Source of the DNA: Rhodospirillum sp. UBA1311
GTDB lineage: Bacteria > Pseudomonadota > Alphaproteobacteria > Rhodospirillales > Rhodospirillaceae
Assembly (NCBI GenBank): GCA_002307145.1
Contig: DBTR01000013.1
Location: 6,985-62,636 of the forward strand
Length of the DNA stretch: 55,652 nt
Direction: 5' to 3'
Shown here: piece after piece, positions 25,271 through 32,478 of the stretch
Layout: every line of letters starts with the position of its first letter
Position numbering within the stretch: position 1 is the first letter of the stretch
Made by a program: the position numbers and the translations under genes
The notes under the pieces: generated by a model
Seen by the model: only the letters and a program-made list of their open reading frames with translations
Database searches by the model: none
Told to the model about the DNA's origin: nothing

Positions 25271-26167
25271 ATGCTGAACCTGAAGACTAACTCCCCTCGG
25301 ATCGCGCTCGTCGGCTTCGGCGAGGCCGCCAGCACCATCTTCTCCGGCTGGGAACTGGCCGACCCGACGACCGTCCGCGCATTCGACGTCAAAACCCTCT
25401 CCGCTGCGCATGCCGACGCGATGCGCAGCCGTTACCGCGCGGCGCAAATCTCCGGATGCGAGACCCTCGCCGACGCCCTCGACGGTGCGACAGTGATCTT
25501 CAGCCTCGTCACCGCCGACCAGGCTCTGGTTGCGGCAGAATCGGCGGCGGGCGCGCTTTCCACCGGAGCGCTTTGGCTCGACTGCAATTCCTGCTCGCCC
25601 GAAACCAAGCGCCGTGCCGCCACGGCGATCGAGACGGGCGGCGGGCGTTATGTCGACGTCGCAGTGATGGCCCCGGTTTATCCCGCCCGCCACCGCACGC
25701 CACTGCTGGTTTCCGGACCTCATGCCGAAGCGGCGATCGCACGCCTGAAAACCCTCGACATGCGCCCGACCTTCGGCGGCGACGCCGTTGGCGAGGCTTC
25801 GGCTGTGAAGATGATCCGCTCGATCATGATCAAGGGCATGGAGGCGCTGAGCGCCGAGTGTGTGCTCGCGGCGCGGCGCGCCGGCGTGGACGCGACGGTA
25901 CTGGCCTCGTTGCAGGCGTCCAACCCCGAAATCGACTGGCCGGTGCGCTCCGCCTACCACCTCGAACGGATGATGGCCCACGGCGCACGGCGCGCCGCCG
26001 AAATGCGCGAAGTGGCGGCGACGGTGCGCGAGCTTGGCTTACCCAGCCGGATGAGCGAAGCGGCGGCGTTCTGGCAGGACGAAATCGCCGCCCTTGGGCT
26101 GGACGCCGGGGACGACGCTCTGGCCCCTCGTGCCGACTGCATTCTCGCGCGCCTGGCGCAGCGATGA
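25271..26167 (+). CDS. NAD(P)-binding 6-phosphogluconate-dehydrogenase-like protein (DUF1932)
   Basis: 298 residues from ATG 25271 with GGAG 8 bases upstream. The N-terminal Rossmann motif is IALVGFGEAASTIFSGW, followed by LWLDCNSCSPETKRRAA and VDVAVMAPVYPARH. SAVKMIRSIMIKGMEALSAE carries the family's catalytic lysine, and the C-terminal all-helical domain is DUF1932. It is a cytoplasmic beta-hydroxyacid-type dehydrogenase that often accompanies protocatechuate/gallate meta-cleavage clusters. A role in oxidising or reducing a pathway side-product is plausible but unproven. It is divergent from galB and coupled to the LysR gene by an ATGA overlap. Confidence 0.82.
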   Translation: MLNLKTNSPRIALVGFGEAASTIFSGWELADPTTVRAFDVKTLSAAHADAMRSRYRAAQISGCETLADALDGATVIFSLVTADQALVAAESAAGALSTGALWLDCNSCSPETKRRAATAIETGGGRYVDVAVMAPVYPARHRTPLLVSGPHAEAAIARLKTLDMRPTFGGDAVGEASAVKMIRSIMIKGMEALSAECVLAARRAGVDATVLASLQASNPEIDWPVRSAYHLERMMAHGARRAAEMREVAATVRELGLPSRMSEAAAFWQDEIAALGLDAGDDALAPRADCILARLAQR

Positions 26168-27348
26168 TCTGCCGAAATCTCCGTCATCTCCGGGTATTCC
26201 TCGCGGTAGCGGAGCTGCGCTCGCTCACTCTCGCCTCGGATCGTTGCGCCGTCTCCCAGCCCGCCGTCACCCAGGCGATCGGCAAGCTCGAACGCTCGGT
26301 CGACGGCGCGCTGTTCGAACGCAGCCGCCAGGGATTCTTCCTCACCGAGCGAGGCGGACTCCTACTGGCGCGGGTGCGCCGCGCCTTCGAAATTCTCGAC
26401 CGTGCGTTCGGCGAGATTTCGCCGCACCTTCGCATCACCGCGACCGTCGCGCAGCTCCGCGCCCTGATCGCGGTCCACGAAACGGAAAACTTCACTCTTG
26501 CCGCCGCACGCCTCGGCATCGCCCAGCCGACCGTGCATCGCGCCGTGACCCAGCTCGAACAGGAGGTCGCTCGGCCATTGTTCGAGCGCACCTCGTTCGG
26601 CATCGTGGCGACCCGTCAGTGCCAAACCCTCACCCATGCGGTACGCCTCGCGTTTTATGAACTCGACCAGGCCGACGCCGACCTTGCGGACTTCGACGGA
26701 CGCGAGGTCGGCCGCATCGTCATCGGCGCGATGCCGCTGTCGCGCTCGGTGATATTGCCGCGCGCCCTCGCCCGGTTTCGCGCAGCGCGCCCGACGTTGC
26801 CGGTGACGGTCCTCGACGGCCCCTACACCGATCTGCTCACGGGACTGCGACGCGGCGAAATCGACTTCCTGGTCGGCGCGCTGCGCAATCCCGCGCCGAT
26901 CGGGGACGTCGAGCAAGTGCCCTTGTTCGATGACCGGCTGGTGATCGTGAGCGGACGCAAACATCCGCTCGCCGACGCCCACGACCTCACTCTCGAACGG
27001 CTGGTAAACTACCCATGGGTAGTCCCGCGCATCGGCACGCCGACGCGGCAGCAATTCAACGCGTTGTTTGCGTCGCTCGGCCCCGGCACCCCTGCGAGCA
27101 TCATCGAATCCGGATCGATCCTCTTGATGCGCGAACTCCTCGATATCAGCGACCACCTCGGCTGCATCTCGCTGCTCCAAGCGGAGGCCGAAATCTCGCG
27201 CGGCCACCTCATTGCCCTCGACTACATCGTCGATAGCCCCGACCGAACCATTGGGCTGACGGTTCGACATCACTGGGAACCCACGGCAGCGCAGCGGTTG
27301 ATGCTTGAATGTCTTCACTCCGCTGCGCCCCGACCGGAAACGCTATAG
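26164..27348 (+). CDS. LysR-family regulator with two tandem DNA-binding domains
   Basis: 394 residues, about 90 longer than a usual LysR protein, because the helix-turn-helix is duplicated. HTH 1 (about 6-65) has SQPAVTQAIGKLER and LFER; HTH 2 (about 96-155) has AQPTVHRAVTQLEQ and LFER. The remainder (about 180-385) is one LysR substrate-binding domain (RIVIGAMPLSRSVILPRALA, FLVGALR, PWVVPR). Both HTHs look intact. It probably controls galBCD, its own operon and perhaps the downstream tctCAB, since matching LysR boxes lie at 25191-25207 and 27344-27360. The inducer is presumably a pathway acid. The double HTH is not a frameshift artefact: the frame is continuous. Confidence 0.9.
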   Translation: MICRNLRHLRVFLAVAELRSLTLASDRCAVSQPAVTQAIGKLERSVDGALFERSRQGFFLTERGGLLLARVRRAFEILDRAFGEISPHLRITATVAQLRALIAVHETENFTLAAARLGIAQPTVHRAVTQLEQEVARPLFERTSFGIVATRQCQTLTHAVRLAFYELDQADADLADFDGREVGRIVIGAMPLSRSVILPRALARFRAARPTLPVTVLDGPYTDLLTGLRRGEIDFLVGALRNPAPIGDVEQVPLFDDRLVIVSGRKHPLADAHDLTLERLVNYPWVVPRIGTPTRQQFNALFASLGPGTPASIIESGSILLMRELLDISDHLGCISLLQAEAEISRGHLIALDYIVDSPDRTIGLTVRHHWEPTAAQRLMLECLHSAAPRPETL

Positions 27349-27360
27349 CAAAATCTTATG
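27344..27360. promoter_or_regulatory. Second LysR-type box, upstream of tctC
   Basis: TATAGCAAAATCTTATG matches the reverse complement of 25191-25207 in 15 of 17 positions, including the T-N11-A spacing. It overlaps the lysR stop codon and lies 207 bases before tctC. It suggests the transporter is controlled by the same regulator as galBCD. Confidence 0.5.
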
Positions 27361-27422
27361 CGACTACCGGCGGTTTGAATTGGGCGCAGGCTCTCGAATG
27401 ACCGACAAGAGACACAGGAGAT

Positions 27423-27448
27423 CGCCCCGGCCCCACCCGAACGGGGCG
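27423..27448 (+). terminator. Possible hairpin between lysR and tctC
   Basis: CGCCCC (27423-27428) and GGGGCG (27443-27448) can pair around a 14-base loop. No T-run follows. It may be a weak terminator or leader structure; the rest of the 219-base gap carries a good ribosome site (GGGAGG) before tctC and nothing else obvious. Confidence 0.3.
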
Positions 27449-27567
27449 CTATGCCGAACCTCAACCAAGGAGGCCATACGCCTTACCCGAAGACCACTTC
27501 AACTTTAGACGCCAAACATAACAACAACCTGTTGGCAGATGTCTAGGTAACCAAGGGAGGTACTTGC

Positions 27568-28566
27568 ATGTTGAAGTCCACTTTGATCCCCGCCGCGTGC
27601 CTGACGCTGCTCGTCGCCGGCGCATCGGCTTACGCCGCCTCTCCGGAGAAACCGGCGGACTATCCCAATCGCCCGATCAACATCGTCGTCGCCTATCCGC
27701 CGGGTGGCGGTATCGACCTCACCGCGCGCACTCTGGCGACGCAGATGGAGCGGATCACCGGCTTGCAATTCCGCGTCGAGAACCGTCCCGGCGGCGGCAC
27801 CGTAGTGGGCAACACTTACCTCGCGAAGCAGGCGAAGCCCGACGGCTATACCCTTGGTCTGGTTTCCAACCCGACCATGTCGATCACCATCGTCGACCAG
27901 GGCGCACCGTTCACCAAGGACGATATCCAGCCGATCGGCGGGATCACCTTCGCTCCCGTGGTCTGGCTGTCCAACACGGAATCGAAAATCGGCAAGATGG
28001 ACTTCAACCAGATCATCGCCTACGCCAAGGCGCATCCGGGCGAGTTGAAGGTCGGCGTAATTCCGAACGGCGCGTTCGACATCGCCACCCGCATCCTCGC
28101 GAAGCAGAAGGGCGTGGAATTCACCATCGTGCCGTTCCAAGGCGGCAAGCCCGCCGCGGTTGCGCTGCTCGGCGAGCACATCGACCTCGCCGCCAACTAT
28201 TACGACGAAGTCGCCCAGTACATCGACACCGGCAAGATGAAGGCCCTCGCGATCAGCGACGACACGCCCATGCCGCAGCTTCCCGGCGTGCCCACGATGA
28301 AAGACATCGGAGTCAAGATGGCCGCAGCCACCTGGGGTGCGGACCGCTTCGTCGGCATCAACGCGAACGTCAGCGAAGAGATCAAAACCTATCTCGCCGA
28401 CATGATCGAGAAGACCCTGAAGGACGAGGACACCCGCAAGGCCTTCGAGAAGGTCGGCATCGTCCTGATTCCGCAGACCGCCAAGCAGGAGAAGGCCCTC
28501 TACGACGAGGCCTACTCCGCCGTAAGCGAGTATTTCGCAGAGGCACACGCCGCAGCGAAGAAGTAA
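27568..28566 (+). CDS. tctC: Tripartite tricarboxylate transporter binding protein TctC (Bug family)
   Basis: 332 residues with a signal peptide of about 23 residues (LIPAACLTLLVAGASAYAAS). The mature part shows Bug-family features: YPNRPINIVVAYPPGGGIDLTAR for the first ligand loop, ENRPGGGTVVG, YTLGLVSNPT and PFQGGKPAAVALLGEHIDLA. It captures a carboxylate in the periplasm for TctA/TctB. Its position after the galBCD regulator, together with the shared LysR box, suggests an aromatic or tricarboxylic acid feeding that pathway (inference). Confidence 0.92.
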   Translation: MLKSTLIPAACLTLLVAGASAYAASPEKPADYPNRPINIVVAYPPGGGIDLTARTLATQMERITGLQFRVENRPGGGTVVGNTYLAKQAKPDGYTLGLVSNPTMSITIVDQGAPFTKDDIQPIGGITFAPVVWLSNTESKIGKMDFNQIIAYAKAHPGELKVGVIPNGAFDIATRILAKQKGVEFTIVPFQGGKPAAVALLGEHIDLAANYYDEVAQYIDTGKMKALAISDDTPMPQLPGVPTMKDIGVKMAAATWGADRFVGINANVSEEIKTYLADMIEKTLKDEDTRKAFEKVGIVLIPQTAKQEKALYDEAYSAVSEYFAEAHAAAKK

Positions 28567-28597
28567 CCCCGGCACGGACGCATCGTTGGCGCCGAAG

Positions 28598-28634
28598 GGC
28601 GACGGTGTCCCGGACCAGGTCCGGTACCGTCGCC
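28598..28634 (+). promoter_or_regulatory. Strong intercistronic hairpin between tctC and tctA
   Basis: GGCGACGGT (28598-28606) pairs perfectly with ACCGTCGCC (28626-28634), and inside it CCGGACC pairs with GGTCCGG, giving one long stem. No T-run follows, so it is not a classical terminator. Such structures protect the 3' end of the binding-protein mRNA so that it is made in excess over the membrane parts. Confidence 0.6.
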
Positions 28635-28695
28635 GCCGTGAGGGCGCCGCCATGCCCGGCCTGGGAAACAAAACGCCTGAATTAGGGGGAAGTGC

Positions 28696-30216
28696 GTGAT
28701 GCTTGAGGGTTTCCTGAATGCCCTGACGCCGACGAGCCTGTTCGTCGAAATGCTCGGCGTGGTGATCGGCATCATCTTTGGAGCCATTCCTGGGCTGACC
28801 GCGACGCTCGGCATCGCGCTGTTCGTACCGGTGACGTTCCTGATGACCGCCGAACACGGCATGATCATGCTCGGCGGCATCTACGCCGGGGGGATCTACG
28901 GCGGCAGCATCTCGGCAGTGCTGATCAACGTTCCCGGAACCCCGGCGTCGATCGTTACGAGTTGGGAAGGCCACGCCCTCGCCCGCCAGGGTAAGGCGCG
29001 CTTCGCCCTCGGGATGTCGGCACTCGCCTCGGGGACCGGCGGTTTCATCTCGGCGATCGCGGTACTCTTTCTCACTCCTGTGCTCTCGACCCTCGCGCTG
29101 CGCTTCGGATCCGCCGAATATTGCTCGCTCCTGATCTTCAGTCTCACCATCGTCATCGTCATGCTCGAAACCCCGATGACCAGCAACCTTCTGAGTTGCT
29201 GCATCGGCCTGATGCTGGTGACCATCGGCCTCGACCCGGTCGAGGGCACGCCCCGCTTCACCTTCGGCGTGATCGACCTGATGTCGGGCTTCAACCTCGT
29301 CGCCGTGCTGATCGGCTTCTTCTGCATGACCCAGGCAGTGCGGCTCGCGCTCGACAGCTTGCAGAAGCACACCGAAAACCTCGTCGACTTCTCCGGCGAG
29401 ACCTCGTTGAGGGAAATGCTGGGCGCGCTCGGAAGCCGCATCGTCACCCACCTGCGCTCGACGGTGATCGGCATTTTCCTCGGCATCCTCCCGGCGCTCG
29501 GCCCGGTCGAGACGCCGTTCATCGCCCATGCCATCGAGCGCCGCTTCAACCGCAAGGGCGAAGACTTCGGCAACGGGTCGGTTTCCGGTCTGATCGCCTC
29601 CGAAGCCTCGATCAGCGCGAACGTCGGCGGCTCCCTGATTCCCTTGATCTCGCTCGGCATCCCCGGCAGCGGCGCGGCGGCGGTATTCATCGGTTCACTG
29701 ACGCTGCACGGTTTGCAGCCCGGCCCGCTGCTGTTCGCCAACTCGCCCGAGGTGATCTACACGTTCTTCTGGGGTTTCCTGGCGGTCTACATCTTCGTGT
29801 TGCTGTTCGGCCTGATCGGCGCGCGCTACTGCGCCTTCGTCCTCAAGATTCCGCAAAGCGTCCTCGCGACCTTCATCGCGATCTTCTCGATCCTCGGCTC
29901 GTATGCGATCAACAACAGCATCTTCGATGTCGTGGTGATGTTCGGCGCGACCGCCTTCGCGCTGTGGTTCCAGGTCCTGCGCTTCTCGATCCTGCCCGTC
30001 GTAATGGCGGTGATTCTGGGGCCGCTGTTCGAGCAGCAGGTTGTGGTGCTGACCAAGACCCAGAATTCGGTCTTCGACATTCTCCAACGACCGATCGCCG
30101 ATTGCTTCCTGCTCGCCTCATTCCTCATCATCGTATTCGGCGTGATCGGGCGGATGCGAAAAAAGGGCGCGCGGATCAAGGCCCTCGAAGGAATGGAGCA
30201 GATCGACGACGCATGA
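28696..30216 (+). CDS. tctA: Tripartite tricarboxylate transporter large permease TctA
   Basis: 506 residues with about 12 membrane helices. The TctA signature GVVIGIIFGAIPGLTATLGIAL is present, as is the repeat-like second-half segment GIFLGILPALGPVETPF, where Pro-Gly becomes Pro-Ala. SLIPLISLGIPGSGAAAVFIG lies between. It is the ion-coupled channel of the TTT system. The start is an ATG after an AGGGGGAAG site, and it overlaps the upstream end of the tctB frame. Confidence 0.93.
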   Translation: MMLEGFLNALTPTSLFVEMLGVVIGIIFGAIPGLTATLGIALFVPVTFLMTAEHGMIMLGGIYAGGIYGGSISAVLINVPGTPASIVTSWEGHALARQGKARFALGMSALASGTGGFISAIAVLFLTPVLSTLALRFGSAEYCSLLIFSLTIVIVMLETPMTSNLLSCCIGLMLVTIGLDPVEGTPRFTFGVIDLMSGFNLVAVLIGFFCMTQAVRLALDSLQKHTENLVDFSGETSLREMLGALGSRIVTHLRSTVIGIFLGILPALGPVETPFIAHAIERRFNRKGEDFGNGSVSGLIASEASISANVGGSLIPLISLGIPGSGAAAVFIGSLTLHGLQPGPLLFANSPEVIYTFFWGFLAVYIFVLLFGLIGARYCAFVLKIPQSVLATFIAIFSILGSYAINNSIFDVVVMFGATAFALWFQVLRFSILPVVMAVILGPLFEQQVVVLTKTQNSVFDILQRPIADCFLLASFLIIVFGVIGRMRKKGARIKALEGMEQIDDA

Positions 30217-30266
30217 GCGGCGCTCGCTTGCGGTTCAATCGCGCGGTAACAGGAGACTATCCCGAG

Positions 30267-30761
30267 ATGCTCTATTTTCGTTTTGCTTCGTTCGCAGTGA
30301 TCATCGCCTTCGCCGCGCTGTTGGCATCGCGCTCCACCCAAATCACCGGAATGGCGCGCACCTATCCCAGCATCCTGATCTTCGCGGTGATCGTGGGCAC
30401 CCTCGCGCTCGCAACCAAGGAATTCCTGGGGCGCAAGGTCCTGGCGACGCCGGTATCGCAGGACGTCGCCAAGATCATCGCCTCGCCGCCATCGTCGCGG
30501 GCGCGATTCGCGGGGTTCGTGCTGGTCTGGCTCGCCTTCCCCTGGCTGCTCGTTTCCGTCGGCTTCGTCGTTGCAACGACGATCACGATCTCGGCCTCGT
30601 TCTGGCTGCTGAAGTTCGGGCGCCCTGGCTACGGCATCGTCGGTGCAGCGCTTTTCTCCTTGGGTTGCGCGGTGCTCTGCGCCACGGTGTTCTATATCCC
30701 CCTGCCGCCCGGTGCGATCGACGACTGGATCGGCCGAACCCTGTTCGCCCTCTCGAAATAG
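30267..30761 (+). CDS. tctB: Tripartite tricarboxylate transporter small permease TctB
   Basis: 164 residues with four predicted membrane helices (about 5-22, 33-52, 84-118, 123-150). I chose ATG 30267 because AGGAG lies upstream and the protein then begins at the first helix (MLYFRFASFAVIIAF). An in-frame ATG at 30213 overlapping the tctA stop (ATGA) would add 18 residues and is an alternative. The order here is C-A-B rather than C-B-A. A strong terminator follows. Confidence 0.85.
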   Translation: MLYFRFASFAVIIAFAALLASRSTQITGMARTYPSILIFAVIVGTLALATKEFLGRKVLATPVSQDVAKIIASPPSSRARFAGFVLVWLAFPWLLVSVGFVVATTITISASFWLLKFGRPGYGIVGAALFSLGCAVLCATVFYIPLPPGAIDDWIGRTLFALSK

Positions 30762-30764
30762 ACA

Positions 30765-30788
30765 AAACCCCGGCGCAAGCCGGGGTTT
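30765..30788 (+). terminator. Rho-independent terminator after tctB
   Basis: AAACCCCGGC-GCAA-GCCGGGGTTT is a perfect 10-bp stem with a stable GNRA tetraloop, starting 4 bases after the tctB stop. The T-rich side and following ACGTTTG give a short U tract. Confidence 0.85.
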
Positions 30789-30816
30789 ACGTTTGCGCCC
30801 CATGCGACCGGAGTTG

Positions 30817-30833
30817 TTGCAAACGGTTCGCAA
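30817..30833. promoter_or_regulatory. Candidate iron-responsive operator before fecI
   Basis: TTGCAAAC-G-GTTCGCAA is a 17-bp palindrome with one mismatch, 46 bases before the fecI start. It resembles the palindrome before the receptor gene (32433-32453), both fitting TGCRAAYG..TCGCA. FecI genes are commonly repressed by Fur-type proteins; which iron regulator binds here is not shown. Confidence 0.5.
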
Positions 30834-30878
30834 TCGCGCTATCGCTGGCGTAGCCGCACACGTTGCGGCGATGCCGGG

Positions 30879-31427
30879 ATGGGGGTTCCGGTGCATCAGG
30901 GGAAGCGACCGTTGACCGACGCCCGCGAATGCCGGCTTACGATATTTCTCGTCCATCGCCCCGCACTCGTGCGGTTGGCGGCGGCGATCGTCGGCTGCCG
31001 CATCCGCGCCGAGGACGTGGTGCAGGATTCCTGCATGCGCTTCGTCTGCGACGAAGCGGCGGCGACGGATGCGCTCAACCCCGCCGCCTATCTCCAGCGC
31101 ATGGTGCGCAACCTCGCCTTCGACTACGTACGGCGGCGCGGTGCCGAGAGCCGTGCCGTCTCCGGTTGCGCCGCCGCCTGCCTGCTGCACCCGCCGACCC
31201 ACACTCCGGAAGACCTCACCCTCTGCCGCCAGGACCTCCGCGCCGCGTGTTCGGCGATCGGGGCGATGCCGCCGCGGCAGCGCCGCGCCTTCGTCCTGCA
31301 CCGCATCTACGGCCTGACCTTCCGCGAAATCGGCGAGCAGATCGGGGTTTCCACCGCCACCGCCCACCGCCTCACCCGCGATGCCCTGACCCAGGTGATG
31401 GCCTCGCTGGAGGACCAGGATTCATGA
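30879..31427 (+). CDS. fecI: FecI-type ECF sigma factor
   Basis: 182 residues. Region 2 spans about 22-90 (IRAEDVVQDSCMRFV, LQRMVRNLAFDYVRRR) and region 4 about 115-172 (MPPRQRRAFVLHRIYGLTFREIGEQIGVS). The spacing is that of iron-starvation sigma factors. ATG 30879 is used; a TTG at 30912 with GGGGA upstream would remove 11 residues and is equally possible. It should direct RNA polymerase to the receptor promoter when FecR relays receptor occupancy. It overlaps fecR by four bases. Confidence 0.92.
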   Translation: MGVPVHQGKRPLTDARECRLTIFLVHRPALVRLAAAIVGCRIRAEDVVQDSCMRFVCDEAAATDALNPAAYLQRMVRNLAFDYVRRRGAESRAVSGCAAACLLHPPTHTPEDLTLCRQDLRAACSAIGAMPPRQRRAFVLHRIYGLTFREIGEQIGVSTATAHRLTRDALTQVMASLEDQDS

Positions 31428-32377
31428 GCCACGCTCCCTCCGGTACCCGAAAACCCGCGCTGCCGCACCAACTCCTCGCCGAAGCGACGGAGCGCATGCT
31501 CGCGGTTCGCGCAGCCCCCGCAGACGCCGCGCTCGACGCCCGCACCCGCGCCTGGATCGACGCCGACGAGCGCCACCGCCGCGCCTGGGCCCTCGCCGAA
31601 CGCGCATGGATCGCTTCGGGCGAAGCCCTCGCCGCGCCGCCGCGCGCCGCCAACCGCAATCGCGTCGTGGTCCGCGTCGCCGCCGTCGCCGCGTGCCTCG
31701 TCGCGGCGGTCGCCACGCCGCGCATCGTCGACACGCTCCGCGCCGACGTCCTCACCCGCAGCGGCGAGATCGCCCGCAGCACCCTCGCCGACGGCTCCGA
31801 GGTGACTCTGGCGGGTGCGTCGGCGATCGACGCGCGCTTCGGCGCGGACGCGCGGCGTGTCGCCTTGCTGCGCGGCGCGGCCTATTTCGACGTCCGCCGC
31901 GACCCCGACCGACCCTTCGTCGTCGCGGCGGACGATCTGACGGTGACGGTGCGCGGCACCGCCTTCGACGTCGCGCTGGGTTCGGACAGCATTGCGGTCA
32001 GCGTGTCGCGCGGCACCGTCGCCGTCGCGGCGGGCGCGGCGGAAGCCGTGCTCCACGCCGGCGACCGCCTCGACTACCGCAAGGCCGACCATGCTTTCAC
32101 CGTCGCGCCGGTCGCACCCGACGATGTCGCGCTCTGGCGGCAAGACCGCCTGGCGGTCTCCGACACGCCCCTCGGCGAAGTGCTCGACGCCCTCGTCCGC
32201 CGCAACGGCGGTTACATCGTCGCCTCCGACGAATTGCGCGCACGGCGGGTCACCGGCGTGTTCGACCTCGGCAATCCGGCGCGTGCGCTCGGCGCGCTGC
32301 TTGCGCCGCAGGGCGCTTCCGCCCACCAACTCGGCGGCGTCTGGTGGCTGCGCGAACGGTCCACGCCTGCGTCGTAG
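31424..32377 (+). CDS. fecR: FecR-type anti-sigma / sigma regulator
   Basis: 317 residues. The cytoplasmic N-terminal DUF4880-type helix bundle (about 15-64) contains the conserved W..ADERHRRAWALAERAW segment. A single membrane helix (81-100) is followed by the periplasmic FecR domain (about 105-210; GEIARSTLADGSEVTLAGAS, GAAYFDVRRDPDRPFVV) and a C-terminal STN-like DUF4974 region (240-315). It holds FecI inactive, or activates it, depending on contact with the receptor's N-terminal signalling domain. The gene lies between fecI and the receptor, the classical order. Confidence 0.92.
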   Translation: MSHAPSGTRKPALPHQLLAEATERMLAVRAAPADAALDARTRAWIDADERHRRAWALAERAWIASGEALAAPPRAANRNRVVVRVAAVAACLVAAVATPRIVDTLRADVLTRSGEIARSTLADGSEVTLAGASAIDARFGADARRVALLRGAAYFDVRRDPDRPFVVAADDLTVTVRGTAFDVALGSDSIAVSVSRGTVAVAAGAAEAVLHAGDRLDYRKADHAFTVAPVAPDDVALWRQDRLAVSDTPLGEVLDALVRRNGGYIVASDELRARRVTGVFDLGNPARALGALLAPQGASAHQLGGVWWLRERSTPAS

Positions 32378-32432
32378 AAAAAATCATCCCGATGCTGAGA
32401 AATTCCCCGACCCCGTACGTCTATACGGCACG

Positions 32433-32453
32433 AACTGCGAATGCGTCGCAGTT
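32433..32453. promoter_or_regulatory. 21-bp palindrome before the siderophore receptor gene
   Basis: AACTGCGA-ATGCG-TCGCAGTT has perfect 8-bp arms and ends 25 bases before the receptor start. It can act as a DNA operator (it resembles the fecI site at 30817) or, as RNA, fold near the ribosome site AAGGGGA. The 101-base gap should also contain the FecI-dependent promoter, which I could not identify. Confidence 0.45.
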
Positions 32454-32478
32454 TCGGAGACGTTCAAGGGGACACTTC

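Noticed and set aside
31606..32478. Upstream in-frame extension of the TonB receptor overlapping fecR
   Set aside because: The extension is Arg-rich shadow of fecR; the real start at 32479 has a ribosome site and a signal peptide.
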